64,000 bases of DNA, from NCBI GenBank assembly GCA_963830065.1, contig CAWHLA010000007.1, forward strand, positions 62,001 to 126,000. The letters are read 5' to 3'. The notes beneath the pieces were generated by a model. That model had not been told where the DNA came from. It saw only the letters and a program-made list of their open reading frames with translations, and searched no databases. Each line of letters opens with the position of its first letter. Within the stretch, counting starts at the first letter, position 1. Positions 46,830-55,508 of the stretch are shown here, one piece after another. The translations under genes were made by a program, and so were the position numbers. The DNA comes from JACCZR01 sp963830065. GTDB taxonomy: Bacteria > Actinomycetota > Thermoleophilia > Solirubrobacterales > Thermoleophilaceae.

Positions 46830-48167
46830 ATGAGCGACTTCGACTTCGACGTGATCGTCATAGGCGCCGGCCCCGGCGGCGAGCACTGCGCAGACCGGCT
46901 CAATGAGGGCGGCAAGAAAGTCGCCATCGTCGAGCGCGAGCTTGTGGGCGGGGAGTGCGACTTCTGGGCCTGCATTCCGTCCAAGACCCTGCTGCGCCCC
47001 GGCGAGGCGCTGGCCGCTGCCCAGGACGCGCCCGGCGCGGCGCAGGCGGTGACCGGAGACCTGGACCCGCAGGCCGCGTTCGGCTGGCGCGACTACATGG
47101 TCAAGGGGTACGACGACTCCGCCCCCGCCGACTGGTTGGGGTCGCAGGGCATCGAGCTGCTGCGGGGCACCGGCCGGGTGGTAGGCCCGGGCCGGGTAGA
47201 GGTCGACGGCACGGAGCACTCCGCCGAGCACGTGGTCCTGGCCACCGGCTCGGACCCGGTGATCCCGCCGATCGAGGGCCTCGGTGAGCTCGATGGGATC
47301 TGGACCAACCGCGAGGTCACCGGCCTGAAGGAGGTCCCGCGCCGGATGCTGGTGCTGGGCGCCGGGCCGGTCGGGGTCGAGATGGCCCAGGCGGTGCATC
47401 GCCTGGGCGCCGAGGTGGCGATCGTCGAGGGCGAGGCCCGGGTGCTCGCCCACGAACCGCCGCCGCTCGGGGACGGCCTCGGCCAGGCCCTCCGCGACGA
47501 CGGCATCGAGCTCTACTTCGGCCAGCACGCGGCCTCGGCGAGTCGAGACGGCGAGGACTATCTGCTCACGCTCCAGGACGGGACCGAGCTGCGCGGCGAC
47601 CGGCTGCTGGTGGCCACCGGGCGCAAGCCCCGCACCGCCTCCCTGGGTGCGGACACGGGAGAGCGCGGGGAGATTCCGGTGGACAGCCGCATGAACGCGG
47701 GGGAGCGGCTGTGGGCCATCGGCGACTGCTGCGGCATCTGGCCCCTCACCTACGTGGCCAAGTACCAGGGCCGCGTCGTCGCGGCCAACATCCTCGGCGA
47801 GGAGCGCCACGCCGACTACTCGGCGGTTCCCCGGGTGGTGTTCACCGATCCCCAGGCCGCCTCGGTCGGCGAAGCCGAGGCCAAGCTCAGCGCGACCGTC
47901 GAGCTGGCCTCGGTGCCCCGCACCTCCACCTACCTGCGCGAGTACACCGCGAAGCCCGGGTACCTCACCCTGCTCTCCGACGGCGAGCGCATCACCGGCG
48001 CCCACGCTCTGGGCCCCGACGCCGGCGAGTGGCTCCAGCAGGCGACCCTCGCCATCCGCGCACGGGTGCCGCTGGAGACCGTGGCCGACGTCATCCAGCC
48101 GTTCCCGACGTTCTCCGAGGCCTTCCTCAACACGCTCATGGAGCTGAGCGCGAAGGCCCGCGCCTAG
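46830..48167 (+). CDS. Flavoprotein disulfide reductase (dihydrolipoamide-dehydrogenase-like, lacks catalytic His)
   Basis: 445 residues. FDVIVIGAGPGGEHCADRL binds FAD, ECDFWACIPSK has the CxxxxC redox pair, RRMLVLGAGPVGVEMAQAVHRLGAE (in part) binds NAD(P)H and LWAIGDCCG the flavin. In the C-terminal interface domain the expected HPTxSE reads FPTFSE, so the His that, with Glu, forms the proton relay of lipoamide dehydrogenase is replaced by Phe. It is therefore probably not the E3 of a 2-oxoacid dehydrogenase but an oxidoreductase acting on quinones, metals or another disulfide. Start ATG 46830, ends 11 bp before the next gene. Confidence 0.87.
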   Translation: MSDFDFDVIVIGAGPGGEHCADRLNEGGKKVAIVERELVGGECDFWACIPSKTLLRPGEALAAAQDAPGAAQAVTGDLDPQAAFGWRDYMVKGYDDSAPADWLGSQGIELLRGTGRVVGPGRVEVDGTEHSAEHVVLATGSDPVIPPIEGLGELDGIWTNREVTGLKEVPRRMLVLGAGPVGVEMAQAVHRLGAEVAIVEGEARVLAHEPPPLGDGLGQALRDDGIELYFGQHAASASRDGEDYLLTLQDGTELRGDRLLVATGRKPRTASLGADTGERGEIPVDSRMNAGERLWAIGDCCGIWPLTYVAKYQGRVVAANILGEERHADYSAVPRVVFTDPQAASVGEAEAKLSATVELASVPRTSTYLREYTAKPGYLTLLSDGERITGAHALGPDAGEWLQQATLAIRARVPLETVADVIQPFPTFSEAFLNTLMELSAKARA

Positions 48168-48178
48168 TCTCGCCCCCC

Positions 48179-48928
48179 GTGCCCGGCCCCCAACAGGTCG
48201 CCAAAGGCGTCCACCGCCTCGGCTCGCCGCTCGTGAGCTGGTACCTCGTTGAGGAGGACGACCGGCTCACCGCCGTCGATGCGGGCCTGCCCGGGTTCGC
48301 CTCCGACCTCGAGGATCAGCTCGCCCGGATCGACCGCAAGCCGGCGGACGTGGAGGCGGTGATCCTCACCCACTCCGACGCCGACCACACCGGCGTGGCC
48401 ACCAAGCTGCGCGAGGCCGGCGCGCGGGTGCTCATCCACGCGGACGACGACGGCACCCTGCGCAAACCGGGGCCCAAGACCGGCGACGCGAGCCCCAAGC
48501 ACTTCGTGACCCAGCTGCACAAGCCGGCGTTCTGGCGCTTCTTCTACGGGATGGCGAGGGCGGGCGGCGCCAAGCCCACCGCCATCGAGGGCGCCGAGCA
48601 CTTCGCCGCCGGCGACGAGCTCGACGTGCCCGGCAAGCCGCGGGTGATCGCCACGCCGGGGCACACCCCCGGCCACTGCTCGTTCCTGTTCGCCGGGCCC
48701 GGCGTGCTGTTCGTGGGCGACTCGATGTGCACCTCGAACCCGCTGCGCCGCAGCGAGGGCCCGGAGGTGATGCCGAAGGTGACCAACGTCGACGACGAGC
48801 GAGCGGTGATCTCGCTCGACGCCATGGAGGACCTCGAGGCCGACGTGATCCTGCCCGGCCACGGCGAGCCGTGGCACGGCAGCCCGGCCACCGCGGTCAA
48901 GCGGGCCCGCGCCGCCCGCGCGGACTAG
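48179..48928 (+). CDS. MBL-fold hydrolase (glyoxalase II-like)
   Basis: 249 residues from GTG 48179. Metal motifs LTHSDADHTGVAT (HxDxDH in place of HxHxDH), TPGHTPGHCSFLF, FVGDSMCTS and LPGHGEP are all present in order. The His-to-Ser change in the first motif (HSDADH) is common in this subfamily. An insert with HFVTQLHKPAFWRFF sits between strands. It probably cleaves a thioester, lactone or phosphoester in the cytoplasm. It follows the flavoprotein gene by 11 bp and so may act with it. Convergent with the thioesterase gene, with a 4-bp overlap. Confidence 0.85.
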   Translation: MPGPQQVAKGVHRLGSPLVSWYLVEEDDRLTAVDAGLPGFASDLEDQLARIDRKPADVEAVILTHSDADHTGVATKLREAGARVLIHADDDGTLRKPGPKTGDASPKHFVTQLHKPAFWRFFYGMARAGGAKPTAIEGAEHFAAGDELDVPGKPRVIATPGHTPGHCSFLFAGPGVLFVGDSMCTSNPLRRSEGPEVMPKVTNVDDERAVISLDAMEDLEADVILPGHGEPWHGSPATAVKRARAARAD

Positions 48929-49326
48929 CTCGCGGTCACCCAGACCGCACGCGACCGCACGACCTCGCGGTCGTCGACGGTCAGCGAGCAGTCGGCGAAG
49001 GCCAGCGTTCCGCCCACGCGATCGACACGGGTGCGCGACTCGATCCAGTCCCCCACCGCGGCCGGCTTGAGGAAATCCACCGTCAGGCTGACCGTCGCGC
49101 GGTCCTTGTCGTCGTCCGCGTCGGCCTCGATGGCCCGGCCGAGCGCGAAGTCGGCGAACGTCGAGAGCAGGCCGCCCTGGATCGTTCCTCGGTGGTTGGC
49201 GTGGCGCACCTCCGCGCGCAGCCCCAGCACGAGCTCGTCGCCGTCCTCGCGGACCTGGACCGGGCCGATGTGCTCGAGGAAGGGGCCCTGGTTGGGATAA
49301 GGCTTGAAGCCCGGGGGGACGTCCAT
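48925..49326 (-). CDS. PaaI/hotdog-fold thioesterase
   Basis: 133 residues from ATG 49326. ANHRGTIQGGLLSTFADFALGRAI is the active-site loop and long helix of the hotdog fold (catalytic acidic residue in TFADFA), followed by TVSLTVDFLKPA and TRVDRVGGTLAFADCSL. It hydrolyses short or aryl acyl-CoAs. Second hotdog thioesterase in the window, with a different N-terminus from the one at 4418 (no CFGCG motif). A long upstream extension of the frame overlaps the transglycosylase gene and is not coding. Confidence 0.85.
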   Translation of the reverse strand: MDVPPGFKPYPNQGPFLEHIGPVQVREDGDELVLGLRAEVRHANHRGTIQGGLLSTFADFALGRAIEADADDDKDRATVSLTVDFLKPAAVGDWIESRTRVDRVGGTLAFADCSLTVDDREVVRSRAVWVTAS

Positions 49327-49425
49327 CAGGCGATCGAGAGGATCCGGGTGGCCACCGGGTGGCAGCGTAGGCCCAAGCGGAGACCGGTGCCGCGACTGAG
49401 GGTGATTTGCTGTGTTGGAGCACTC

Positions 49426-50301
49426 GTGCTCCGCCCAGTCGCAGCCCTCTTCCTGCTCGTCCTGGTCCTCGCCTGCGCCGGCCCCGCGGCCGCTCAGACC
49501 CCTGCCCCGGGCCCGCCCCCCTTCGACCCGGGCCAGGCGATCCCCACCGATCCCGCCGCGCTGGCAGCGACGATCACCTCGAACACGACGATCCTGCACT
49601 CGGAGATCGACCGGTGGCGGGCCACCGCCGACACCTCGGTCGGGTCCTCTCCGCTCGAGGTGACCAACCGGGGCACGTTCCACCAGCGCCTGAACGTCCT
49701 GCTCGGCAGCCGCCCGCGCCTGTTCCGCCGGGTGGTGAAGCTGCTGCCGCCGAAGCTCGCCGCCGATGCCCGCGACATCTACGTCGCCCGCCGCTCGCTC
49801 ACTCGGCTCGCCGGCGGGAGCGCGCGGCGACGGACTCGCTACGGCGCCTCCCTCCCGGCCGGGCAGCTGCTGACCCTGTACGGCGAGGCCCAGGCCCGGT
49901 TCGGGATCCGCAGGCGCATCCTCGCCGCGATCAACCTGGTCGAGACGCGCTTCAACCGCCTGCGTAACACCTCGTCGGCCGGGGCGAAGGGGCCGATGCA
50001 GTTCATGCCCGCCACTTGGCGCACCTACGGGCTGGGCGGGAACATCCGCGACCCCGGCGACGCCATCCTCGGCGCGGCCAACTACCTCAGAGCCTCGGGA
50101 GCGCCGCGCAACTACCGCCGGGCGCTCTACGCCTACAACCACTCGCGGCTCTACGTCGAGGCGGTCGCGCGCTACTCGCGCTTCATGGCGCGGGATCCGC
50201 ACTCGTTCTACGTGCTGCACTCGTGGCACTTCTACTCGGGCAGCGGCCCGAGCTTCCGCCGCCTGACCGGGCCGCTCCCGCGCAGCCTCTTTGCCGGCTG
50301 A
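49426..50301 (+). CDS. Lytic transglycosylase with SLT domain, exported
   Basis: 291 residues. The GTG at 49426 has a GGAG site 6 bp upstream and gives a short signal peptide (PVAALFLLVLVLACAGPAAAQ); an alternative GTG at 49402 is poorer. The C-terminal ~130 residues are a goose-lysozyme-like SLT domain: AAINLVETRFNRL with the catalytic Glu, then AGAKGPMQFMPATWRTYG, and GDAILGAANYLRASGAPRNYRRALYAYNHS (shown in part). It cleaves peptidoglycan glycan strands outside the membrane. The middle region is basic and of unknown role. It overlaps the galactokinase start by 11 bp, an odd partner. Confidence 0.88.
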   Translation: MLRPVAALFLLVLVLACAGPAAAQTPAPGPPPFDPGQAIPTDPAALAATITSNTTILHSEIDRWRATADTSVGSSPLEVTNRGTFHQRLNVLLGSRPRLFRRVVKLLPPKLAADARDIYVARRSLTRLAGGSARRRTRYGASLPAGQLLTLYGEAQARFGIRRRILAAINLVETRFNRLRNTSSAGAKGPMQFMPATWRTYGLGGNIRDPGDAILGAANYLRASGAPRNYRRALYAYNHSRLYVEAVARYSRFMARDPHSFYVLHSWHFYSGSGPSFRRLTGPLPRSLFAG

Positions 50302-51247
50302 GGCTCGGCGGGCGTTCGCGCCCGGCCGGGTGAACCTGGTCGGCGAGCACACCGACTACAACGGCGGGCTCTGCCTGCCGTTCGCCATCGAACAGGGCAT
50401 CACCGTCACCGCGGCGCCGGCCGACGAGCCCGCCGTCGAGGCCGCCGGCGGCGGCTGGGAGCCCTACGTGGAGGGCGTGCGAGCCGAGCTGCGGCCGGAG
50501 CCGGCCGTGCTGGGGATCGACGGGGACCTCCCTGTCGGCGCGGGCCTGGGCTCGTCGGCCGCGCTGTGCGTCTCCGTTGCGCTGGCGCTCGGCGCCGACC
50601 CCGGCGACCCGATCGATCTGGCCCGTCTGTGCTCGCGGGTGGAGGCCGACTGGGCCGGCGCGCACACCGGACTGCTCGACCAGCTGGCGTGCCTGTGGGG
50701 CCGGACGGGGCACGCCGCGCGGATCGACATGCGCTCCCTGGAGGCAGAGCCCGTGGCGCTCGAGCTCGGCCGGTGGACCCTGGCCGTGATCGACTCGGGC
50801 CCCTCGCGACAGAACGCCGCCTCGGGCTACAACGAGCGGCGCCGGGAGTGTGCCGAGGCGTGCCGCCTGCTGGGGGTCGACAGCCTGCGTGAGGCCGGCG
50901 GCGACCTCGGAGGCCTGCCCGAGCCGCTGCGCTCCCGCGCGCGCCACGTGGCCCAGGAGAACGACCGCGTCGACGAGGCGGTCGCCGCCCTCGGTGCGGG
51001 CGACCTGGGCGGGCTGGCGGAGCTGCTGAACGCCTCCCACGAGAGCCTCCGCGACCTGTACGAGGTATCGACGCCCGCCGTCGAGCGCACGGTGGAGGCC
51101 GCACGAGCAGCCGGAGCCGCGGGAGCCCGGGTGCACGGTGGCGGCTTTGGAGGCGGGGTGCTGGCGCTGTTTGCGCCCGGCGCTGCCCCGCCCGAGGAGG
51201 CGCTGGCGGTCACGCCCGGGGACGGCGCGCGCCTGCTCAGCCGCTAA
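50291..51247 (+). CDS. galK: Galactokinase (GHMP kinase)
   Basis: 318 residues, shorter than the usual 350-390. The galactokinase signature GRVNLVGEHTDYNGG opens the protein, the GHMP ATP-binding motif is PVGAGLGSSAALCVSVALA and the C-terminal motif is RVHGGGFGGGVLAL. It phosphorylates galactose or a close analogue at C1. The start is TTG at 50291, inside the end of the transglycosylase gene; starting there leaves almost no residues before GRVN, so the N-terminal ~10 residues usual in the family are missing. No galT or galE is nearby, so the sugar specificity is less certain than the family. Confidence 0.85.
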   Translation: MPAEARRAFAPGRVNLVGEHTDYNGGLCLPFAIEQGITVTAAPADEPAVEAAGGGWEPYVEGVRAELRPEPAVLGIDGDLPVGAGLGSSAALCVSVALALGADPGDPIDLARLCSRVEADWAGAHTGLLDQLACLWGRTGHAARIDMRSLEAEPVALELGRWTLAVIDSGPSRQNAASGYNERRRECAEACRLLGVDSLREAGGDLGGLPEPLRSRARHVAQENDRVDEAVAALGAGDLGGLAELLNASHESLRDLYEVSTPAVERTVEAARAAGAAGARVHGGGFGGGVLALFAPGAAPPEEALAVTPGDGARLLSR

Positions 51248-51259
51248 TCTGCGACGGCG

Positions 51260-51364
51260 ATGGACCGGCGCCTGGCCAACAAGAACATCCGCACGGGGCT
51301 GATCGCGGGGGCGATCTCCCTCATCGTGTTCGGGGCCTCGTTCTTCGTCGGCTTCATCTACTGA
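51260..51364 (+). CDS. 34-residue single-helix membrane protein, probable small oxidase subunit
   Basis: An ATG at 51260 gives a basic start (MDRRLANKNIRTG) and one membrane helix (LIAGAISLIVFGASFFVGFIY), ending TGA at 51362-51364. Its stop overlaps the ATG of the next gene (TGATG), so the two are translated together. The pairing with a two-helix protein resembling oxidase subunit IV suggests a small accessory subunit of the cytochrome oxidase. Too short for a family match. Confidence 0.6.
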   Translation: MDRRLANKNIRTGLIAGAISLIVFGASFFVGFIY

Positions 51365-51594
51365 TGGCCGAAGAGCAGGCGAACGGGAGCCTGGCCCCTC
51401 CGTCGGAGACCGTCCACCTCCCCGGGCCGACCTACCTGCCCGTGTTGGTGGCCGCGTTCACCACCATCGCGCTGGTGGGCATCGTCCTGAACTGGGTCGT
51501 GTTCGGCATCGCCCTGGCGGTGGTGCTGTTCTGCATCATCCGCTGGGTCCGCGACGTCCGCCGGGACATCGCCGACCTGCCGCTGGAGCACTAA
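51364..51594 (+). CDS. Two-helix membrane protein, cytochrome c oxidase subunit IV-like
   Basis: 76 residues: a soluble start with GPTYLPVLVAAFTTIALVGIVLNWV, then a second helix VVFGIALAVVLFCIIRWVRDVR. The PxPTxxP-like start followed by two helices is typical of the small subunit IV of actinobacterial aa3 oxidases. It lies 1.2 kb upstream of the A2-type oxidase operon, with the CBS, AraC and coiled-coil genes between, so assignment to that oxidase is inferred. Confidence 0.65.
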   Translation: MAEEQANGSLAPPSETVHLPGPTYLPVLVAAFTTIALVGIVLNWVVFGIALAVVLFCIIRWVRDVRRDIADLPLEH

Positions 51595-51609
51595 GGCCGG
51601 CGCGGCGGG

Positions 51610-51828
51610 CTAGCCGCCCGGCCGCTCGTCCGCTTCTTCGAGCTTCTCCTTCTCGGCCTCGGCCCGCTCCTCCAGCTTCTCGCGCAGGTAGTCGGCCTTC
51701 TCCGCCCGGCGGCCGTGGGTCTCGGCCTCGTCCTCCTCGATCGCCTCGCCCTCCCGCTTGCGCTCATCGCGGACACGCTCGACCTGCGAGCGCTTCAGCT
51801 CGCCCGTCTCGGGGTCCTCCTCGGCCAC
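51610..51828 (-). CDS. Small highly charged coiled-coil protein
   Basis: 72 residues from GTG 51828. Composition is dominated by Glu, Lys and Arg (GELKRSQVERVRDERKREGE, then EKADYLREKLEERAEAEKEK), so a single long amphipathic or coiled-coil helix is expected. It follows the CBS gene by 2 bp on the same strand and is presumably co-expressed. No family recognised. Confidence 0.6.
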   Translation of the reverse strand: MAEEDPETGELKRSQVERVRDERKREGEAIEEDEAETHGRRAEKADYLREKLEERAEAEKEKLEEADERPGG

Positions 51829-51830
51829 CG

Positions 51831-52247
51831 CTAGGAGGCCGTCGCCGTGTCCCTGGGCATCGACGAAGTGGCGCCGTCGGTCACCCAGCAACGGACGATG
51901 TCGCGCATCGACAGCACGCCCTTGAGATCACCGCCGTCGACCACGATGAGGTGGCGGAAGCCGCCCCGGACCATCGCCTCGGCCGCGTACTCGAGCGACC
52001 AGGACGGCTCGGCGAAGGTCAGGTTCCTCGAGAGATGGTCGGCCACCTTCTCCTGATCGGGGCTCTCGCCGGCGCCGACCGAGTCCAGCAGGTCGCGCTC
52101 GGTCAGGATGCCCGGGCCCGGCTGCTCGGGGTCGATCACCACGGCGGCGCCCACGCCCTTCTCGGCCATGGACCTGGCCGCGTCCCTGAGAGAGTGGCTC
52201 GGCCCCACCGTCAGGACCGTCGGGCTCATCCCCTGACTTACCTCCAT
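51831..52247 (-). CDS. CBS-domain pair protein
   Basis: 138 residues forming a Bateman module: first CBS about residues 8-60 (SPTVLTVGPSHSLRDAARSM and GILTERDLL), second about 70-125 (LTFAEPSWSLEYAAEAMV, then HLIVVDGGDLKGVLSMRDIV). CBS pairs bind adenosine nucleotides. A clear AGGAGGT site lies 5 bp before the ATG at 52245-52247. It is divergent from the AraC-type regulator, with a 107-bp gap that holds an inverted repeat and a hairpin. Regulatory role likely; target unknown. Confidence 0.87.
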   Translation of the reverse strand: MEVSQGMSPTVLTVGPSHSLRDAARSMAEKGVGAAVVIDPEQPGPGILTERDLLDSVGAGESPDQEKVADHLSRNLTFAEPSWSLEYAAEAMVRGGFRHLIVVDGGDLKGVLSMRDIVRCWVTDGATSSMPRDTATAS

Positions 52248-52305
52248 TCGACCTCCTGGTAGCTCGTGCCGATTAGCGCAAACATACGCCATGACCCAAA
52301 TTTTG

Positions 52306-52338
52306 TGGATCGGGTAATCCAAACTGCGCCTTCGGCGC
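52306..52338. promoter_or_regulatory. Inverted repeat TGGAT-N6-ATCCA and GCGCC-N3-GGCGC hairpin in divergent promoter region
   Basis: Between the CBS gene (start 52247) and the AraC-type gene (start 52355) lie TGGAT (52306-52310) and ATCCA (52317-52321) with a 6-bp spacer, flanked by T- and A-rich stretches that are unusual in this GC-rich DNA, then a GCGCC/GGCGC hairpin (52326-52338). Plausible operator for the adjacent regulator. The arms are short, so this is tentative. Confidence 0.4.
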
Positions 52339-52354
52339 GTATACCCCAGAGCAC

Positions 52355-52729
52355 ATGCCGTTCGCAGCGAAGCGTCAATCCACCATCGACCGCCGGCGGG
52401 CCCTGTACGAGGAGGCCGCCGAGATCCTGGAGCGCGAGTACGAGTCCGACCTCTCGCTCGACCAAGTCGCGCTGCAGGTGGCCGCCTCACGCCGCCAGCT
52501 CCAGCGCGCATTCGCCGAGGCCGGCGAGACCAGCTTCCGCACCTATCTGCAGAAGGTGCGCATGGCCAAGGCGGCCGAGCTGCTGCGCGACGGCGCGCTG
52601 CCGGTCAACCAGGTGGCGAGCTCGGTGGGCTACCGCCAGCCGGCTCAATTCGCCAAGGCCTTCCGGCGCCACCACGGCGCCCCGCCGTCCACCTTCCGGG
52701 CGGCCGGCGAAGCCCGAGTAGCGGCCTAG
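52355..52729 (+). CDS. AraC-type HTH transcriptional regulator, DNA-binding domain only
   Basis: 124 residues consisting of little more than the two-helix-turn-helix AraC domain: DLSLDQVALQVAASRRQLQRAFAEAGETSF (in part) for the first HTH, and LPVNQVASSVGYRQPAQFAKAFRRHHGAPPSTFR (in part GYRQPAQFAKAFRRHHG) for the second. No sensing domain is attached, as in SoxS/MarA-size regulators, so its activity is probably set by amount. Start ATG 52355. It is 54 bp upstream of ctaC2, and control of the A2-oxidase operon is a reasonable guess. Confidence 0.85.
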   Translation: MPFAAKRQSTIDRRRALYEEAAEILEREYESDLSLDQVALQVAASRRQLQRAFAEAGETSFRTYLQKVRMAKAAELLRDGALPVNQVASSVGYRQPAQFAKAFRRHHGAPPSTFRAAGEARVAA

Positions 52730-52783
52730 ACCCCGCCGCGCCAAGTTCCGCCGGCCGGTCTGACCGACCGCCTGAGGAATAAG

Positions 52784-53566
52784 ATGCCGCGCGTGAAGGG
52801 CCACCCCCTCGCGCGCATGATCCTGTATTCGGTGATCGCCGCCATCGTCGGCACGATCGCCGTCCTCCTGCTGGATTGGTTCCCCACCGAGGCCTCCACG
52901 GCCGCGGGGGACATCGACACGCTCTACGACATCCTGCTGATCGCCTCGGTGCCGATCTTCGTGCTGGTGATGGCCGTGGCCATCTACTCCGTGATCAAGT
53001 TCAGGGCCAAGCCGGGCGACCTCGGCGACGGCGCGCCGATCCACGGCAACACCCGCCTGGAGATCCTGTGGGTGACCGTCCCGTTCATCATGGTGACCGC
53101 GCTCGCGGTCTACGGCTGGATCGTCCTCGACGACATCGAGGCCAAGGAGCCGAACACGCTGGTGGTGGAGGTCCGCGCCCAGCAGTTCGCCTGGCGCTTC
53201 ACCTATCCCGACGAGGGCGGGCTGAAGACCAACAACCTCGTTCTGCCCAAGGACCGGCCGGTCGAGTTCCGCGTGACCACCAACGACGTCATACACGACT
53301 TCTGGGTCCCGCAGTTCCGCTTGAAGACCGACACGGTGCCCGGTTTGACCACCAAGATGCGGGTCACGCCCAACCGCCTGGGCCGCTACGACGTGGTCTG
53401 TGCCGAGCTGTGCGGGCTCGGCCACTCGACCATGCGGCAGGCCGTGCGGGTGGTCCCGCCGGGTGAGTACACGAATTGGGCCACCCAGGCCAAGAAGAAC
53501 CAGAAGACCGTCGGCGGCGAGACCCCGACCGAGCCCGAGAACCCCGAGAAGCAGCCCAAGCAATGA
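52784..53566 (+). CDS. ctaC2: Cytochrome c oxidase subunit II (A2-type oxidase)
   Basis: 260 residues, two membrane helices (about 10-32 and 47-71, with a third hydrophobic stretch 92-114) and a CuA domain with His171 (DVIHDFW), then Cys206, Glu208, Cys210, His214 and Met217 in VVCAELCGLGHSTM. It differs clearly from the first subunit II at 21453 (no cleavable signal of the same kind, TLYDILLIASVPIFVLVM instead of TLYKITLFVSIP). It passes electrons to the subunit I encoded next, 34 bp downstream. Confidence 0.93.
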   Translation: MPRVKGHPLARMILYSVIAAIVGTIAVLLLDWFPTEASTAAGDIDTLYDILLIASVPIFVLVMAVAIYSVIKFRAKPGDLGDGAPIHGNTRLEILWVTVPFIMVTALAVYGWIVLDDIEAKEPNTLVVEVRAQQFAWRFTYPDEGGLKTNNLVLPKDRPVEFRVTTNDVIHDFWVPQFRLKTDTVPGLTTKMRVTPNRLGRYDVVCAELCGLGHSTMRQAVRVVPPGEYTNWATQAKKNQKTVGGETPTEPENPEKQPKQ

Positions 53567-53600
53567 GGTACCTTCCGGGCGTGGGAACGGAGGTCCAGCG

Positions 53601-55508
53601 GTGACCCTGACCGCTCGCCTGATGGCGCCCGGTTGGTGGCGCGCCTTGATTTCGCAGCCGATCGGCTTCGCCGTCGCTCTGGGCCTCACCGTGGGCGTCC
53701 GCGCCCTGTACGGCTACGAGCCGCTGTTCGACTGGAAGGCGATCGTCACGGTCACGATGATCGCCCTCCCGCTGGCCTTCCTGGTCGGCATCGGGTGCTT
53801 CGACTACTGGTTCCGCTGGGCCTCGGGAGCGCCCACGGTCCCCGAGGACCACTCCGGCCACGGCGCCCACACGTGGAAGGACTACTTCAAGGTCAACACC
53901 GACCACAAGGTCATCGGGATCCAGTACATCGTCACGACCTTCTTCTTCTTCATCGCCGGCGGGCTGATGGCGATGGTGATGAGGGCGGAGCTGGCCCAGC
54001 CGGGCACGCAGTTCGTCGAGCCCAACACCTACAACGGGCTCTTCAGCGTCCACGCGTCGATCATGATCTTCCTGTTCATCATCCCGGTGTTCGCCGGGAT
54101 CGCGAACTACGTGATCCCGCTGATGATCGGGGCGCCGGACATGGCCTTCCCGCGCCTGAACGCGCTCTCGTTCTGGATGCTGCCCACGGCCGGCATCTTG
54201 ATGCTGGCCTCGTTCTTCGCCGACGGCGGCGCCTTCGCCACCGGCTGGACCGCCTACGCGCCGCTGTCCACCGAGACACCGCTGGGGCAGACCTTCTTCA
54301 ACGTCGCGGTGCAGTTCGCGGGCGCGTCGTCGATCGCGACCGCGCTGAACTTCCTGGTGACCATCATCACCATGCGCGCGCCGGGGATGACGTTCTGGCG
54401 CATGCCGCTGCTGGTGTGGGCGAACTTCACCACCTCGCTGCTGGTGGTCATCGCCACGCCCTTCATCGCCGGCTCCCAGTTCTTCGTCCTGTTCGACAGG
54501 GCGTTAGGCACGCACTTCTTCGACCCTCAGGGCAGCGGCGACGTGCTCATGTACCAGCACGTCTTCTGGTTCTACTCCCACCCAGCCGTCTACATCATGA
54601 TGCTGCCCGGCTTCGGGATCGTCTCGGAGGTGATCTCGGCCAACGCCAGGAAGCCTGTCTTCGGCTACAGGATGATGGCCTTCTCGCTGATGGCCATCGT
54701 GGTGCTCGGCTTCACCGTCTGGGCGCACCACATGTTCGTGTCCGGGATGTTCAGCTGGCTACGAGTGCCGATGATGATCACGACGATGCTCATCGCGGTC
54801 CCGACGGGCATCAAGATCTTCTCCTGGCTGGCAACGCTGTGGAGAGGCGTGATCCACCTCACGACGCCCATGCTGTTCGCGCTGGGGTTCATCACGATGT
54901 TCACCCTCGGCGGGATCAGCGGGATCATGCTCGCGGTCATCCCGGTGGTCATCCACGTGTCGGACACCTACTTCGTGGTGGCCCACATCCACTACGTGCT
55001 GTTCGGCGGGTCGGTGTTCACGATCTTCGCCGGCATCTACCACTGGTTCCCGAAGATGACGGGCCGGATGTACGACGAGAGCCTGGGCAAGATCCACTTC
55101 TGGCTCTCGTTCGTCTTCTTCAACCTCACCTTCGGCCCGATGCACTTCGTGGGCATCGACGGGATGCCGCGACGGGTGGCCGACTACGCCGAGCAGTTCG
55201 GCACGCTCAACGTGATCATCTCGGTGTCGAGCTTCCTGTTCGGCCTCTCGTTCCTGGTCTTCCTCTACAACATCATCACCTCGTGGCGCAACGGCCCGAA
55301 GGCCGCCGCCAACCCCTGGCGGGCGCACACGCTCGAGTGGCAGGTCTCCTCTCCCCCGCCGATCTTCAACTTCGACGAGGTGCCGACCGTGGTCGGCGGT
55401 CCCTACGAGTACGGGGTGCCGGGGGCGGTCCACGGCGTGTTCAAGGAGAAGAAGGGCGCGGCCGTGCCGGCCGGCGCCGGTGGCGGGGCGCCACCACCGT
55501 CTGAATGA
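53601..55508 (+). CDS. ctaD2: Cytochrome c oxidase subunit I, A2 type
   Basis: 635 residues from GTG 53601, with a GGAGGT site 7 bp upstream. Two extra hydrophobic segments (about residues 18-33 and 48-66) precede the 12-helix core. Heme and CuB ligands are in SVHASI, FYSHPAVY (His327, Tyr331), WAHHMF (His376/377) and AHIHYVLFGG. The motif YSHPAV replaces the GHPEV of the first oxidase: Tyr325-Ser326 stand for the missing Glu, the hallmark of the A2 subfamily. It reduces oxygen and pumps protons. The ctaC2-ctaD2-Usp-ctaE chain overlaps at each join, so it is a single operon. Confidence 0.94.
   Translation: MTLTARLMAPGWWRALISQPIGFAVALGLTVGVRALYGYEPLFDWKAIVTVTMIALPLAFLVGIGCFDYWFRWASGAPTVPEDHSGHGAHTWKDYFKVNTDHKVIGIQYIVTTFFFFIAGGLMAMVMRAELAQPGTQFVEPNTYNGLFSVHASIMIFLFIIPVFAGIANYVIPLMIGAPDMAFPRLNALSFWMLPTAGILMLASFFADGGAFATGWTAYAPLSTETPLGQTFFNVAVQFAGASSIATALNFLVTIITMRAPGMTFWRMPLLVWANFTTSLLVVIATPFIAGSQFFVLFDRALGTHFFDPQGSGDVLMYQHVFWFYSHPAVYIMMLPGFGIVSEVISANARKPVFGYRMMAFSLMAIVVLGFTVWAHHMFVSGMFSWLRVPMMITTMLIAVPTGIKIFSWLATLWRGVIHLTTPMLFALGFITMFTLGGISGIMLAVIPVVIHVSDTYFVVAHIHYVLFGGSVFTIFAGIYHWFPKMTGRMYDESLGKIHFWLSFVFFNLTFGPMHFVGIDGMPRRVADYAEQFGTLNVIISVSSFLFGLSFLVFLYNIITSWRNGPKAAANPWRAHTLEWQVSSPPPIFNFDEVPTVVGGPYEYGVPGAVHGVFKEKKGAAVPAGAGGGAPPPSE

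Noticed and set aside
54541..54600. Loss of the Glu in the second subunit I as an inactivating mutation
   Set aside because: YSHPAV is the normal A2-subfamily motif; Tyr and Ser take over the Glu role.
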